The notes under the pieces are model-generated. The model did not search any database, was not told where the DNA came from, and was given only the letters and a program-made list of their open reading frames with translations. Shown here in pieces: positions 6,112 through 12,605 of a stretch of 12,605 bases of DNA. The translations under genes and the position numbers were made by a program. This DNA is from Burkholderiales bacterium. GTDB lineage: Bacteria > Pseudomonadota > Gammaproteobacteria > Burkholderiales > Burkholderiaceae_C. The stretch covers positions 1-12,605 of the forward strand of contig JABMMR010000266.1 of assembly GCA_013205525.1 (NCBI GenBank), read 5' to 3'. Position 1 is the first letter of the stretch, and every line of letters begins with the position of its first letter.

Positions 6112-7113
6112 TCAGCTGATCAATGCGTGGGCAAACTCCTCGGCGTTGAAAGCCTGAAGGTCCTCCAGCTTTTCGCCTATGCCAATGAAATACACCTTCA
6201 AAGGCTTAGTCGCTTGGGTGTTGCGTTGCTGCGCCCACAAGGCAATGGCGGCCAGCACGCCGCCCTTGGCCGTGCCGTCGAGCTTGGTCACGATCAAGCC
6301 TGTCAGTCCCAGCGCTTCGTCAAAGGCTTTGACTTGTGCCAAGGCGTTTTGGCCGGTATTGCCGTCAATCACCAGCAACACCTCGTGGGGCGCTGAGGCA
6401 TCGGCTTTTTGGATGACACGCTGGACTTTTTTCAACTCATCCATCAAATGAATTTGCGTGGGCAGACGACCCGCGGTGTCGATCAAAACCACATCGCGGC
6501 CTCGGGCCATGCCGGCCGTGACCGCGTCAAAACTGACGGCAGCGGGGTCGCCTTGGTCTTGGCTGATGATGTCAACTTGGTTGCGGTCGGCCCAGACCAA
6601 CAACTGTTCTTTGGCGGCTGCGCGGAAGGTGTCAGCCGCTGCCAGCAGCACACTCAAACCCGCGTCACTCAGGTGGCGGGTGAGTTTGCCAATCGAGGTG
6701 GTCTTGCCCGCCCCATTCACGCCAGCCACCATGATGACCGTGGGTTTGTCAAGCGACAGCGTCAACTCCCCTTCAAGCGGCAGCAGCACTTGGGTCAGCA
6801 CCTCGGTCAGCAAGACTTTCACCTGATCGGGTTGGCTGCTGCCGGTGGCTTTGACGCGCACCTTCAAGGCTTGCAACACGGCTTGGGTGGCGGGCATGCC
6901 TGCGTCGGCCATCAACAAGGCAGATTCAAGCTCTTCATATAAAGCGTCATCGATGACTTTGCCGCCAAACACCCCCGCGATGCTGCTGCCCGTGCGTTGC
7001 AAACTGCTGCGTAGCCGACCCAGCCAGTTTTGGGCGGCGACCTGCGCGGGCGAGGTGCTGCTTTCGACCAAGGTTGGCGGCGCAGGGGTCTTTCGTTTGA
7101 ACAAACTGAACAT
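6112..7113 (-). CDS. ftsY: Signal recognition particle receptor FtsY
   Basis: GTPase receptor that brings SRP-ribosome complexes to the SecYEG translocon at the inner membrane. The 333-residue product has the helical N domain at about 25-115 and a complete SRP-GTPase G domain: P-loop GVNGAGKT (131-138), DTFRA (161-165), DTAGR (212-216), TKLD (276-279) and the closing GIGE (311-314). The acidic A domain of E. coli FtsY is missing; only about 25 residues precede the N domain, which is common outside enterics. The start is placed at MFSLFKRK (ATG 7113), the usual FtsY N-terminus and a basic membrane-binding patch. The frame is open to an ATG at 7164, but that would leave only 14 bases to the divergent peptidase gene. 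It is probably the first gene of ftsY-kinase-enolase-like. Confidence 0.96.
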   Translation of the reverse strand: MFSLFKRKTPAPPTLVESSTSPAQVAAQNWLGRLRSSLQRTGSSIAGVFGGKVIDDALYEELESALLMADAGMPATQAVLQALKVRVKATGSSQPDQVKVLLTEVLTQVLLPLEGELTLSLDKPTVIMVAGVNGAGKTTSIGKLTRHLSDAGLSVLLAAADTFRAAAKEQLLVWADRNQVDIISQDQGDPAAVSFDAVTAGMARGRDVVLIDTAGRLPTQIHLMDELKKVQRVIQKADASAPHEVLLVIDGNTGQNALAQVKAFDEALGLTGLIVTKLDGTAKGGVLAAIALWAQQRNTQATKPLKVYFIGIGEKLEDLQAFNAEEFAHALIS

Positions 7114-7178
7114 AAGGGCGAGGTTTCTAGAATATCGTCTGTCTTGCCAAAAGAGCAAGCACATACCCGAGTCATTCT
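7114..7178. promoter_or_regulatory. Divergent promoter region between ftsY and the M16 peptidase operon
   Basis: This 65-base gap must hold the start signals for both divergent units. Candidate -10 boxes overlap: TATTCT on the minus strand (about 18 bases after TTGCTC) and TAGAAT at 7128-7133 on the plus strand. Their -35 boxes are poor, so neither can be fixed. No strong inverted repeat is seen. Confidence 0.35.
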
Positions 7179-8606
7179 ATGAAACCCTTTTTTCTGCTGT
7201 TTTTTCGCTCCCCTGTTCGCTGCTTGTTGGGGCTGGCGCTGGCTTTGACGCAATTCTCAGCTCACGCACAAACTCCCCCTGACGCCCAACAATTCACTTT
7301 AAGCAACGGCATGACGCTGATTGTCAAGGTCGATAAACGCGCCCCCACGGCGGTGCATATGCTGTGGGTGCGGGTGGGTTCCATGGACGAGGTCGACGGC
7401 GTCTCGGGCGTGGCGCATGTGCTGGAGCACATGTTGTTCAAAGGCACGGCCACGGTCAAGCAAGGCGAGTTTTCGCGTCAGGTGGCAGCCTTGGGTGGGC
7501 GGGAAAACGCTTTCACCAACAAGGACTACACCGGTTACTACCAGCAAATTCCGGCCAAGCGCTTGGCCGAAGTCATGACACTCGAAGCCGATCGCTTTGC
7601 CCATAACCAGTGGCCTGACATTGAGTTCACCAAAGAAATCGAGGTGGTCAAGGAAGAGCGGCGCATGCGCACCGAAGACTCGCCGCGCATGCTGATGTAT
7701 GAGCAGCTCAGCGCCACCCAGTTTGTGGCCTCACCCTACCGACGCCCTGTGGTCGGTTGGATGAACGACCTAGACGCCATGACGCCGCAAGACGCTCGCG
7801 ACTTTTACCGCCGTTGGTATGTGCCGGCCAATGCCGCTGTGGTGGTGGTGGGCGACGTGGATGTGGCTGAGGTCAGGCGTCTGGCTGAAACCAGTTATGG
7901 GCAAATTCCCGCTGGGCTTGTTCCCGCGCGCAAGCCTCGCGAGGAGCCTGTACAAACCGGTACGCGCCGCGTGCTGGTCAAAGCGCCGGCCGATCAAGCC
8001 TATATTGCCTTGTCGTGGAAGGTGCCCAGCTTCTCCGGCTTTGAAGCCACCGACGACAACCGCGATGCGCTGGCCCTGACTTTGCTGTCTGCAGTTTTAG
8101 ATGGCTACAGTGGCGCCCGCTTAGACCGCGCTTTGGCGCAAGGTGAGGGCCGCTTGGCAGACAGCGTGGGCGCCTCCAACACCATGAGTGGGCGTGGCCC
8201 GCAGGTCTTCATGCTTGACGCGGTCCCCGCCAAGGGCAAAACCCCCGAACAACTCGAGACAGCTTTGCGGGCACAAATAGCGCGAATCGCCAAAGAGGGC
8301 GTGAGCGAGGCCGAGATGCGACGCGTCAAAGCGCAGTGGATGGCCTCCAACGTCTACCAGCGGGACTCCATCTTCAACCAAGCCCGTGAGTTGGGCAACG
8401 CTTGGATAGAAGGCATGCCTTTGGACAACGCCGAGCGGGTGCTGGAAAGCTTGAACACCATCACCCCAGCCCAAGTGCAGGCGGTGGCGGCCAAGTATTT
8501 TGGCGACGACACATTGACGGTGGCCACCTTGCTGCCGCAAACCGGCGCCAGGGCCTTCCCGCGCAAACCCAGCGCCGCCTCGCGTCATGGAGAGTCCACA
8601 CGATGA
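7179..8606 (+). CDS. M16 family zinc metallopeptidase, catalytic subunit (periplasmic)
   Basis: A pitrilysin/insulinase-type peptidase of the M16B group, probably degrading peptides in the periplasm. The 475-residue product has an N-terminal signal peptide ending SAHA (about residue 30), then the start of the M16 core (QFTLSNGMTLIV). The inverted zinc motif HVLEH (His80, Glu83, His84) and the downstream third ligand in KEERRMR (Glu159/Glu160) are both present, so this subunit should be active. A second M16 half-domain follows in the C-terminal part. It overlaps the next gene, a zinc-motif-less M16 protein, by ATGA. The two are expected to form the active/inactive heterodimer known for two-gene M16B systems. 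The start at 7179 is supported by the signal peptide; its ribosome site is weak (GAG about 8 bases upstream). Confidence 0.93.
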   Translation: MKPFFLLFFRSPVRCLLGLALALTQFSAHAQTPPDAQQFTLSNGMTLIVKVDKRAPTAVHMLWVRVGSMDEVDGVSGVAHVLEHMLFKGTATVKQGEFSRQVAALGGRENAFTNKDYTGYYQQIPAKRLAEVMTLEADRFAHNQWPDIEFTKEIEVVKEERRMRTEDSPRMLMYEQLSATQFVASPYRRPVVGWMNDLDAMTPQDARDFYRRWYVPANAAVVVVGDVDVAEVRRLAETSYGQIPAGLVPARKPREEPVQTGTRRVLVKAPADQAYIALSWKVPSFSGFEATDDNRDALALTLLSAVLDGYSGARLDRALAQGEGRLADSVGASNTMSGRGPQVFMLDAVPAKGKTPEQLETALRAQIARIAKEGVSEAEMRRVKAQWMASNVYQRDSIFNQARELGNAWIEGMPLDNAERVLESLNTITPAQVQAVAAKYFGDDTLTVATLLPQTGARAFPRKPSAASRHGESTR

Positions 8607-9922
8607 AACGCTTTGCTTGTGCAGTTGTATTACTTTTCCCCTTGGTTTCTTGGGCCGGCATTCCTATTCAACACTGGACCATGCCAACGGGCGCCAAGGT
8701 GTATTTGGTGGAGGCCCCAGGCATCCCCATGGTGGATGTGCAAATCGAGTTTGACGCGGGTTCCCGCCGCGACCCGGCGGGTCAAACCGGCTTGGCCGGG
8801 GCTACCGCCAGCATGATGGCCAAGGGGGTCAAGGCGTTCCAAGGCCAAGCGGCCATGGATGAAAACCAGTTGGGCGAGGCTTGGGCCGATTTGGGTGCCA
8901 TGGTAGGGGCCAACGCCAGCGCCGACCGCATGAGTTTTTCGCTGCGAAGCCTGACCCGCCCCGAGTTGTTGGACGCGGCTGTTGCCTTGGCCGCTAGGCA
9001 GTTGGCGGCGCCCAGTTTCCCCTCCGCGGTATGGCAAAGCGAGCGTCAGCGTTGGGTGGCGTCTATTGCCGAGTCCAACACCAAGCCCGCGACACAGGCC
9101 GGCAAAGCTTTCAATAAAGCCTTGTTTGGCACGCACCCGTATGGAGCGCAAGTAGATGAGGCCAGTTTGCGCCGTATTGATACCCCTGACATGGCGCAGT
9201 TTTTGTCGCGCTTCATGCTGCTGTGCCAAGCCAAGATCAGCGTGGTCGGCGCTGTCAATCGGGCGCAAACCGAGAGTTTGCTCACGCAGTTGCTCGGCGG
9301 CTTGCCACGCCAAAGTGCTTGCCCTGTCTTGCCAATGGTTGGCGAGGTTGCTCCGTTGAAGCAAGCCCAAAAACTGGAAATCCCTTTCGAATCCGCGCAA
9401 GCCCATGTGTTCATCGGGCAAGTTGGCATTGACCGCCAAAACCCCGACTTCTTTGCCTTGACACTGGGCAACTATGTGTTGGGCGGCGGCGGTTTTGTGT
9501 CGCGCCTGACAAATGAGGTGCGCGAAAAACGCGGACTGAGTTACAGCGTGTCCAGCTATTTTTCACCCGGCCGACACGCCGGTGCTTTCACGGTAGGACT
9601 GCAAACCCGACCCGACCAAGCTGCGCAAGCCGTGCAAGTTGCCAGCGATGTGTTGGCCGAATTTGTTCGCACTGGCCCCACCGAGCAAGAAGTGCAAGCC
9701 GCCAAAGACTTCTTGATTGGCGGCTTTGCCCTGCGTATAGACAGCAACCGAAAGCTGCTGGACAACCTCAGCAATATCGCTTGGTTCGATTTGCCTTTGG
9801 ACTACCTCGATACCTGGACGGCAGAAATGGACAAACTCACTGCCGCGCAAATCCAGCAAGCTTTTGCCCGCAATTTGCAACCCCAGCGCATGGTCAGCGT
9901 CATCTTGGGTGGCAAACCTTGA
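8603..9922 (+). CDS. M16 family peptidase-like protein, non-catalytic partner subunit (periplasmic)
   Basis: Second half of the M16 pair, 439 residues. A short signal peptide ends near SWA (residue 18). Where the partner has HVLEH, this protein has G66-A-T-A-S70, so all three motif residues are lost. It retains the C-terminal REKRGLSYS block (307-315), the Arg/Tyr motif that in known heterodimers comes from the inactive subunit and binds the substrate in the partner's active site. This fits a division of labour rather than decay. The start at ATG 8603 is set by GGAGAG at 8589-8594, 8 bases upstream, and by the ATGA overlap with the first subunit; the frame is open further upstream only as a shadow of that gene. 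The stop overlaps the rsmD start (TTGA). Confidence 0.92.
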   Translation: MKRFACAVVLLFPLVSWAGIPIQHWTMPTGAKVYLVEAPGIPMVDVQIEFDAGSRRDPAGQTGLAGATASMMAKGVKAFQGQAAMDENQLGEAWADLGAMVGANASADRMSFSLRSLTRPELLDAAVALAARQLAAPSFPSAVWQSERQRWVASIAESNTKPATQAGKAFNKALFGTHPYGAQVDEASLRRIDTPDMAQFLSRFMLLCQAKISVVGAVNRAQTESLLTQLLGGLPRQSACPVLPMVGEVAPLKQAQKLEIPFESAQAHVFIGQVGIDRQNPDFFALTLGNYVLGGGGFVSRLTNEVREKRGLSYSVSSYFSPGRHAGAFTVGLQTRPDQAAQAVQVASDVLAEFVRTGPTEQEVQAAKDFLIGGFALRIDSNRKLLDNLSNIAWFDLPLDYLDTWTAEMDKLTAAQIQQAFARNLQPQRMVSVILGGKP

Positions 9923-10476
9923 AACTTGGCGAGGTGCGCATCATTGGCGGCGAGTGGAAGCGCAGCAAATTGCCGCTGCCGCGCTCTGTCGATTTGCGCC
10001 CCACACCCGACAGGGTGCGCGAAACCTTGTTCAACTGGCTAGGCCAAGATTTGTCCGGCTGGCATTGTGTGGACGCATTTGCCGGTACCGGCGCTTTAGG
10101 TTTTGAAGCCGCGTCCCGCGGTGCGGCCAAGGTGCTGTTGTGCGATGCCAATTCGGTGTGCATAGAGGCCATGGCCAAAAGCCAGGCCAAGCTGGGGGCC
10201 AGTCAATTGCGATTGCTGCGCGGCGACGGCTTGTCGACGCTCAGACAACAAGCGCCGCACAGCGTTGACTTGGTGTTTTTAGACCCTCCCTACGACTTTG
10301 CGCATTACCCTTTGGCCTTGGCAGCCGCGGCGGCTTGCATCAAATCGACGGGGCAGATTTACCTTGAAGCGGCCAAAGCTTGGAGCGCAGATGAGCTGGG
10401 CGCTTTGGGCTTGCGCTTGGCGCGGCACTTGAAGGCTGGCGCGGTGCACGCCCACTTGCTGCAGCCAGCGGCATAA
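9919..10476 (+). CDS. rsmD: 16S rRNA (guanine966-N2)-methyltransferase RsmD
   Basis: Methylates G966 of 16S rRNA in the 30S subunit using S-adenosylmethionine. The 185-residue product starts with RIIGGEWKRSKLP, typical of RsmD, followed by RPTPDRVRETLFNWL. The AdoMet-binding motif is VDAFAGTGALGF (51-62) and the N2-methylating catalytic motif is DPPY (122-125). The start is not ATG: the best candidate is TTG at 9919, preceded by GGGTGG at 9907-9912 and sharing TTGA with the stop of the peptidase gene. GTG at 9934 would give a protein five residues shorter, and is the alternative. It lies 31 bases before coaD in what looks like one transcript. Confidence 0.94.
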   Translation: MKLGEVRIIGGEWKRSKLPLPRSVDLRPTPDRVRETLFNWLGQDLSGWHCVDAFAGTGALGFEAASRGAAKVLLCDANSVCIEAMAKSQAKLGASQLRLLRGDGLSTLRQQAPHSVDLVFLDPPYDFAHYPLALAAAAACIKSTGQIYLEAAKAWSADELGALGLRLARHLKAGAVHAHLLQPAA

Positions 10477-10507
10477 TGCCCCGACCCTTTGGCCGATAGG
10501 AGCGCTG

Positions 10508-11258
<751 letters not shown>

Positions 11259-11261
11259 AGC

Positions 11262-11561
11262 TTACTCAAGCACCGCTGGTTTGCGGGGCTTTTTTGCCTT
11301 GCTTTTTTTCTTTTTGGCCTTGGCTTTGAGCTTGGCTTTATCTGTTCCTTCGTCGCTGGCCAGTGCTTTGAAGGCACGCGGTTTGCCCTTGTCCGCCACC
11401 TTGTCCGATTGCGAGTCTTCGCAAGGCTTCATTTGGCCTTCTTGCTCGCAAAGCAATGCTGGTTTTTCTTTGGCCTTGGCGTGCAGGGCAGGGTGGGCCG
11501 CCAGCGTCAGGCTAAGCAGTGTCAGACCCAGCGTGCGGGTCAGTAGGGGGGTGGGTTTCAT
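11262..11561 (-). CDS. Small secreted Lys-rich protein of unknown function
   Basis: I do not recognise this 99-residue protein. It has a Sec-type signal peptide (basic MKPTPLLTR, hydrophobic [12 protein letters not shown], then HPALHA with likely cleavage near residue 28), two cysteines (Cys38, Cys47) that could pair in the periplasm, and a very Lys/Ala-rich tail with [14 protein letters not shown] at 81-94. The gene is likely real: GGAAGG lies at 11575-11570, 8 bases before the ATG, it begins with a plausible export signal, and it follows pth on the same strand. Its first 50 bases overlap the end of pth in another frame. The basic tail could bind nucleic acid or anionic cell-envelope polymers, but that is speculation from composition. 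Confidence 0.65.
   Translation of the reverse strand: MKPTPLLTRTLGLTLLSLTLAAHPALHAKAKEKPALLCEQEGQMKPCEDSQSDKVADKGKPRAFKALASDEGTDKAKLKAKAKKKKSKAKKPRKPAVLE
11273..11296 (+). terminator. Possible weak intrinsic terminator after the ferredoxin gene
   Basis: CCGC (11273-11276), a six-base loop and GCGG (11283-11286) are followed by GGC and a run of seven T (11290-11296). The stem is only 4 bp, and the site lies inside the coding end of the convergent Lys-rich gene, whose Lys codons read as T-rich on this strand. It may therefore be coincidence. Confidence 0.25.
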
Positions 11562-12192
11562 GCGAATCGCCTTCCTTTAAGGGAGAGGCCGCCGCCGGAC
11601 GAGGCGGTTTGGGCCTGGGCGGTTTGCTGGTGTGCACCGTTTGCATGGCTTTTTCCATCTCACCGCTTACCAAGCAGGCTAAGGCTTGCAGGCTGCGCTC
11701 AATGGAAGTGTCAATCAATATTCGCTGTTCTGGTGCAGGCTTCTTCAAAACCCAGTGAACCACTTCCGACTTGACACCGGGGTGGCCAATGCCTAGGCGC
11801 AAGCGCCAGTAGGCGTCGGTGCCCATTTGCGCATGGATATCGCGCAAGCCGTTGTGACCGGCATGTCCGCCACCGAGTTTGAGCTTGGCCTCACCCGGCA
11901 CCAAGTCGAGTTCGTCGTGGGCGACCAGCATTTGCTCCGCCCCAATTTTGTAAAACCGCGCCAAAGCCGACACGGATTTGCCCGACAGGTTCATGAAGGT
12001 CACCGGCTTTAGCAGCCAAAGCGTGTTGCCTTGGTAATTGGCTCTGGCAACCCAGCCATGGAAATTTTTGTCGGGCAAGAGAGGCGCTTTAAGAAGTGCT
12101 GCCAATTGGTCTATCCACCAAAAACCAGCGTTGTGGCGGGTGTGCTCGTATTCCGTGCCAGGGTTACCTAGGCCAACAAACAATTTAATCAT
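11512..12192 (-). CDS. pth: Peptidyl-tRNA hydrolase with C-terminal extension
   Basis: Releases tRNA from peptidyl-tRNAs dropped by ribosomes. The 226-residue product begins [12 protein letters not shown], and the functional residues fall at the same numbers as in E. coli Pth: Asn10, catalytic His20, Asn68 (TFMNLSG), Asp93 ([10 protein letters not shown]) and Asn114 (GHNGLRD). The family core is about 190 residues; here about 38 extra Pro-, Ser- and His-rich residues follow (PPRPKPPRP onward). This tail overlaps the signal-peptide region of the next gene by 50 bases. The frame is open upstream to 12225, but the family N-terminus fixes ATG 12192. No Shine-Dalgarno is seen, and a candidate promoter (TTGTGC-N17-GATAAT, 12227-12199) would start transcription at about the ATG. 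Confidence 0.96.
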   Translation of the reverse strand: MIKLFVGLGNPGTEYEHTRHNAGFWWIDQLAALLKAPLLPDKNFHGWVARANYQGNTLWLLKPVTFMNLSGKSVSALARFYKIGAEQMLVAHDELDLVPGEAKLKLGGGHAGHNGLRDIHAQMGTDAYWRLRLGIGHPGVKSEVVHWVLKKPAPEQRILIDTSIERSLQALACLVSGEMEKAMQTVHTSKPPRPKPPRPAAASPLKEGDSHETHPPTDPHAGSDTA

Positions 12193-12198
12193 GTGCCG

Positions 12199-12227
12199 AT
12201 TATCTTGCTTGCGAATGGCTGGCACAA
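12199..12227 (-). promoter_or_regulatory. Candidate promoter of pth
   Basis: On the minus strand TTGTGC (12227-12222), a 17-base spacer and GATAAT (12204-12199, 5 of 6 to consensus) lie just after the rplY terminator and just before pth. The -35 box matches only 3 of 6. The predicted start falls at or within a base or two of the pth ATG, which would give a leaderless mRNA. Read-through from rplY is the alternative. Confidence 0.35.
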
Positions 12228-12251
12228 AAAAGCCCGCTTGAAGCGGGCTTT
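12226..12251 (-). terminator. Intrinsic terminator after rplY
   Basis: Arms AAAGCCCGCT (12229-12238) and AGCGGGCTTT (12242-12251) form a 10-bp GC-rich stem with a 3-base loop. Read on the minus strand the hairpin ends in a run of six T (12231-12226). It starts 21 bases after the rplY stop and lies between rplY and pth, so it should at least reduce transcription into pth. Confidence 0.85.
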
Positions 12252-12272
12252 AGAAAAGGCAGGCGCGAAGAA

Positions 12273-12605
12273 TTACTTCTTACCCTTGCCTTTGGCAGGC
12301 GCGGCAGCCGCAGGTGCGACTTCTGGCGCGACTTCTTCAACAACGGTGACCACGCTGACCACCACAGGGTTGTTTTTGCCGTGAACCACAGCTTTGACGC
12401 CCTTGGGCAAGCTGATGTCGTTGACATGCAAAGAGGTGCCTTTTTTCAATTCGCTCAAGTCCACCGCAATGAACTCGGGCAAATCAGCTGGCAAGCAGGT
12501 GATTTCCAGCTCGTTGATGACGGGGTTGACCAAACAAGCATCGGTTTTGACAGCGGGAGAGTTTTCTTGGCCGCTGAAGTGCATAGGCACTTTCATGTGC
12601 AACAC
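12273..12605 (-). CDS. rplY: 50S ribosomal protein L25 (CTC form), C-terminal part
   Basis: Binds 5S rRNA in the large ribosomal subunit. Only the last 110 residues are inside the window; the gene continues past position 12605, so the start is not visible. What is seen is the C-terminal beta domain of the long CTC/TL5 form: HMKVPMHFSGQENSPAVK, then CLPADLPEFIAVDLS and KKGTSLHVNDISLPKGV, followed by an Ala/Pro-rich linker and a basic KGKGKK end. Enteric L25 lacks this domain, so the organism has the long form typical of many other bacteria. A strong intrinsic terminator follows 21 bases after the stop. Confidence 0.93.
   Translation of the reverse strand: MLHMKVPMHFSGQENSPAVKTDACLVNPVINELEITCLPADLPEFIAVDLSELKKGTSLHVNDISLPKGVKAVVHGKNNPVVVSVVTVVEEVAPEVAPAAAAPAKGKGKK

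Noticed and set aside
7114..7164. Longer FtsY starting at 7164
   Set aside because: It would use up most of the divergent promoter space, and the family N-terminus MFSLFKRK starts at 7113.
8402..8602. Longer second M16 protein starting in-frame inside the first M16 gene
   Set aside because: The ATG at 8603 has a good ribosome site and begins a signal peptide; the upstream part is out-of-frame shadow of the first gene.

Overview
The window looks like chromosomal DNA of a betaproteobacterium in the order Burkholderiales, most likely the family Comamonadaceae. The basis is my recognition of protein families and gene order: ctaB-sco facing rpoH; ftsY divergent from an M16 peptidase pair followed by rsmD, coaD and a YfhL-type ferredoxin; then rplY and pth on the other strand. 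No database search was possible.

Layout, left to right. (1) Positions 68-1539, plus strand: ctaB (heme O synthase) and a SCO-type copper lipoprotein, two cytochrome oxidase assembly genes overlapping by ATGA. (2) 1532-2470, minus strand: rpoH, the heat-shock sigma factor, with a perfect CIRCE operator (TTAGCACTC-N9-GAGTGCTAA) over its likely promoter and a 16-bp perfect palindrome just upstream. (3) 2531-3800: an AT-richer accessory stretch with a small secreted protein of unknown function and a mazE-mazF toxin-antitoxin pair, whose promoter and palindromic operator can be read directly. (4) 3794-7113, minus strand: ftsY, an APH-fold small-molecule kinase and a divergent enolase paralogue, tightly packed; the kinase and enolase-like genes overlap at TGATG. 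(5) 7179-11258, plus strand: a probable operon of two periplasmic M16 peptidase subunits (one with the zinc motif, one without), rsmD, coaD and ferredoxin. (6) 11262-12605, minus strand: a small secreted Lys-rich protein, pth, an intrinsic terminator and the 3' part of rplY (ribosomal protein L25/CTC).

How the parts work together. Regions 1, 2, 5 and 6 are mostly housekeeping: respiratory-chain assembly, heat-shock control, SRP-dependent membrane targeting, rRNA methylation, CoA synthesis and translation quality control. The rpoH operator suggests that the HrcA repressor controls the sigma-32 gene, linking two heat-shock circuits. The most unusual part is the kinase plus enolase-like pair behind ftsY. 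The enolase-like protein keeps the metal ligands and both catalytic lysines, but differs from canonical enolase at several substrate-contact positions (His to Ala in the SHRSGETED motif, Glu to Asp in VDIQEF, and a changed lid loop). This suggests a small pathway in which a phosphorylated hydroxy-acid made by the kinase is dehydrated; the substrate is unknown.
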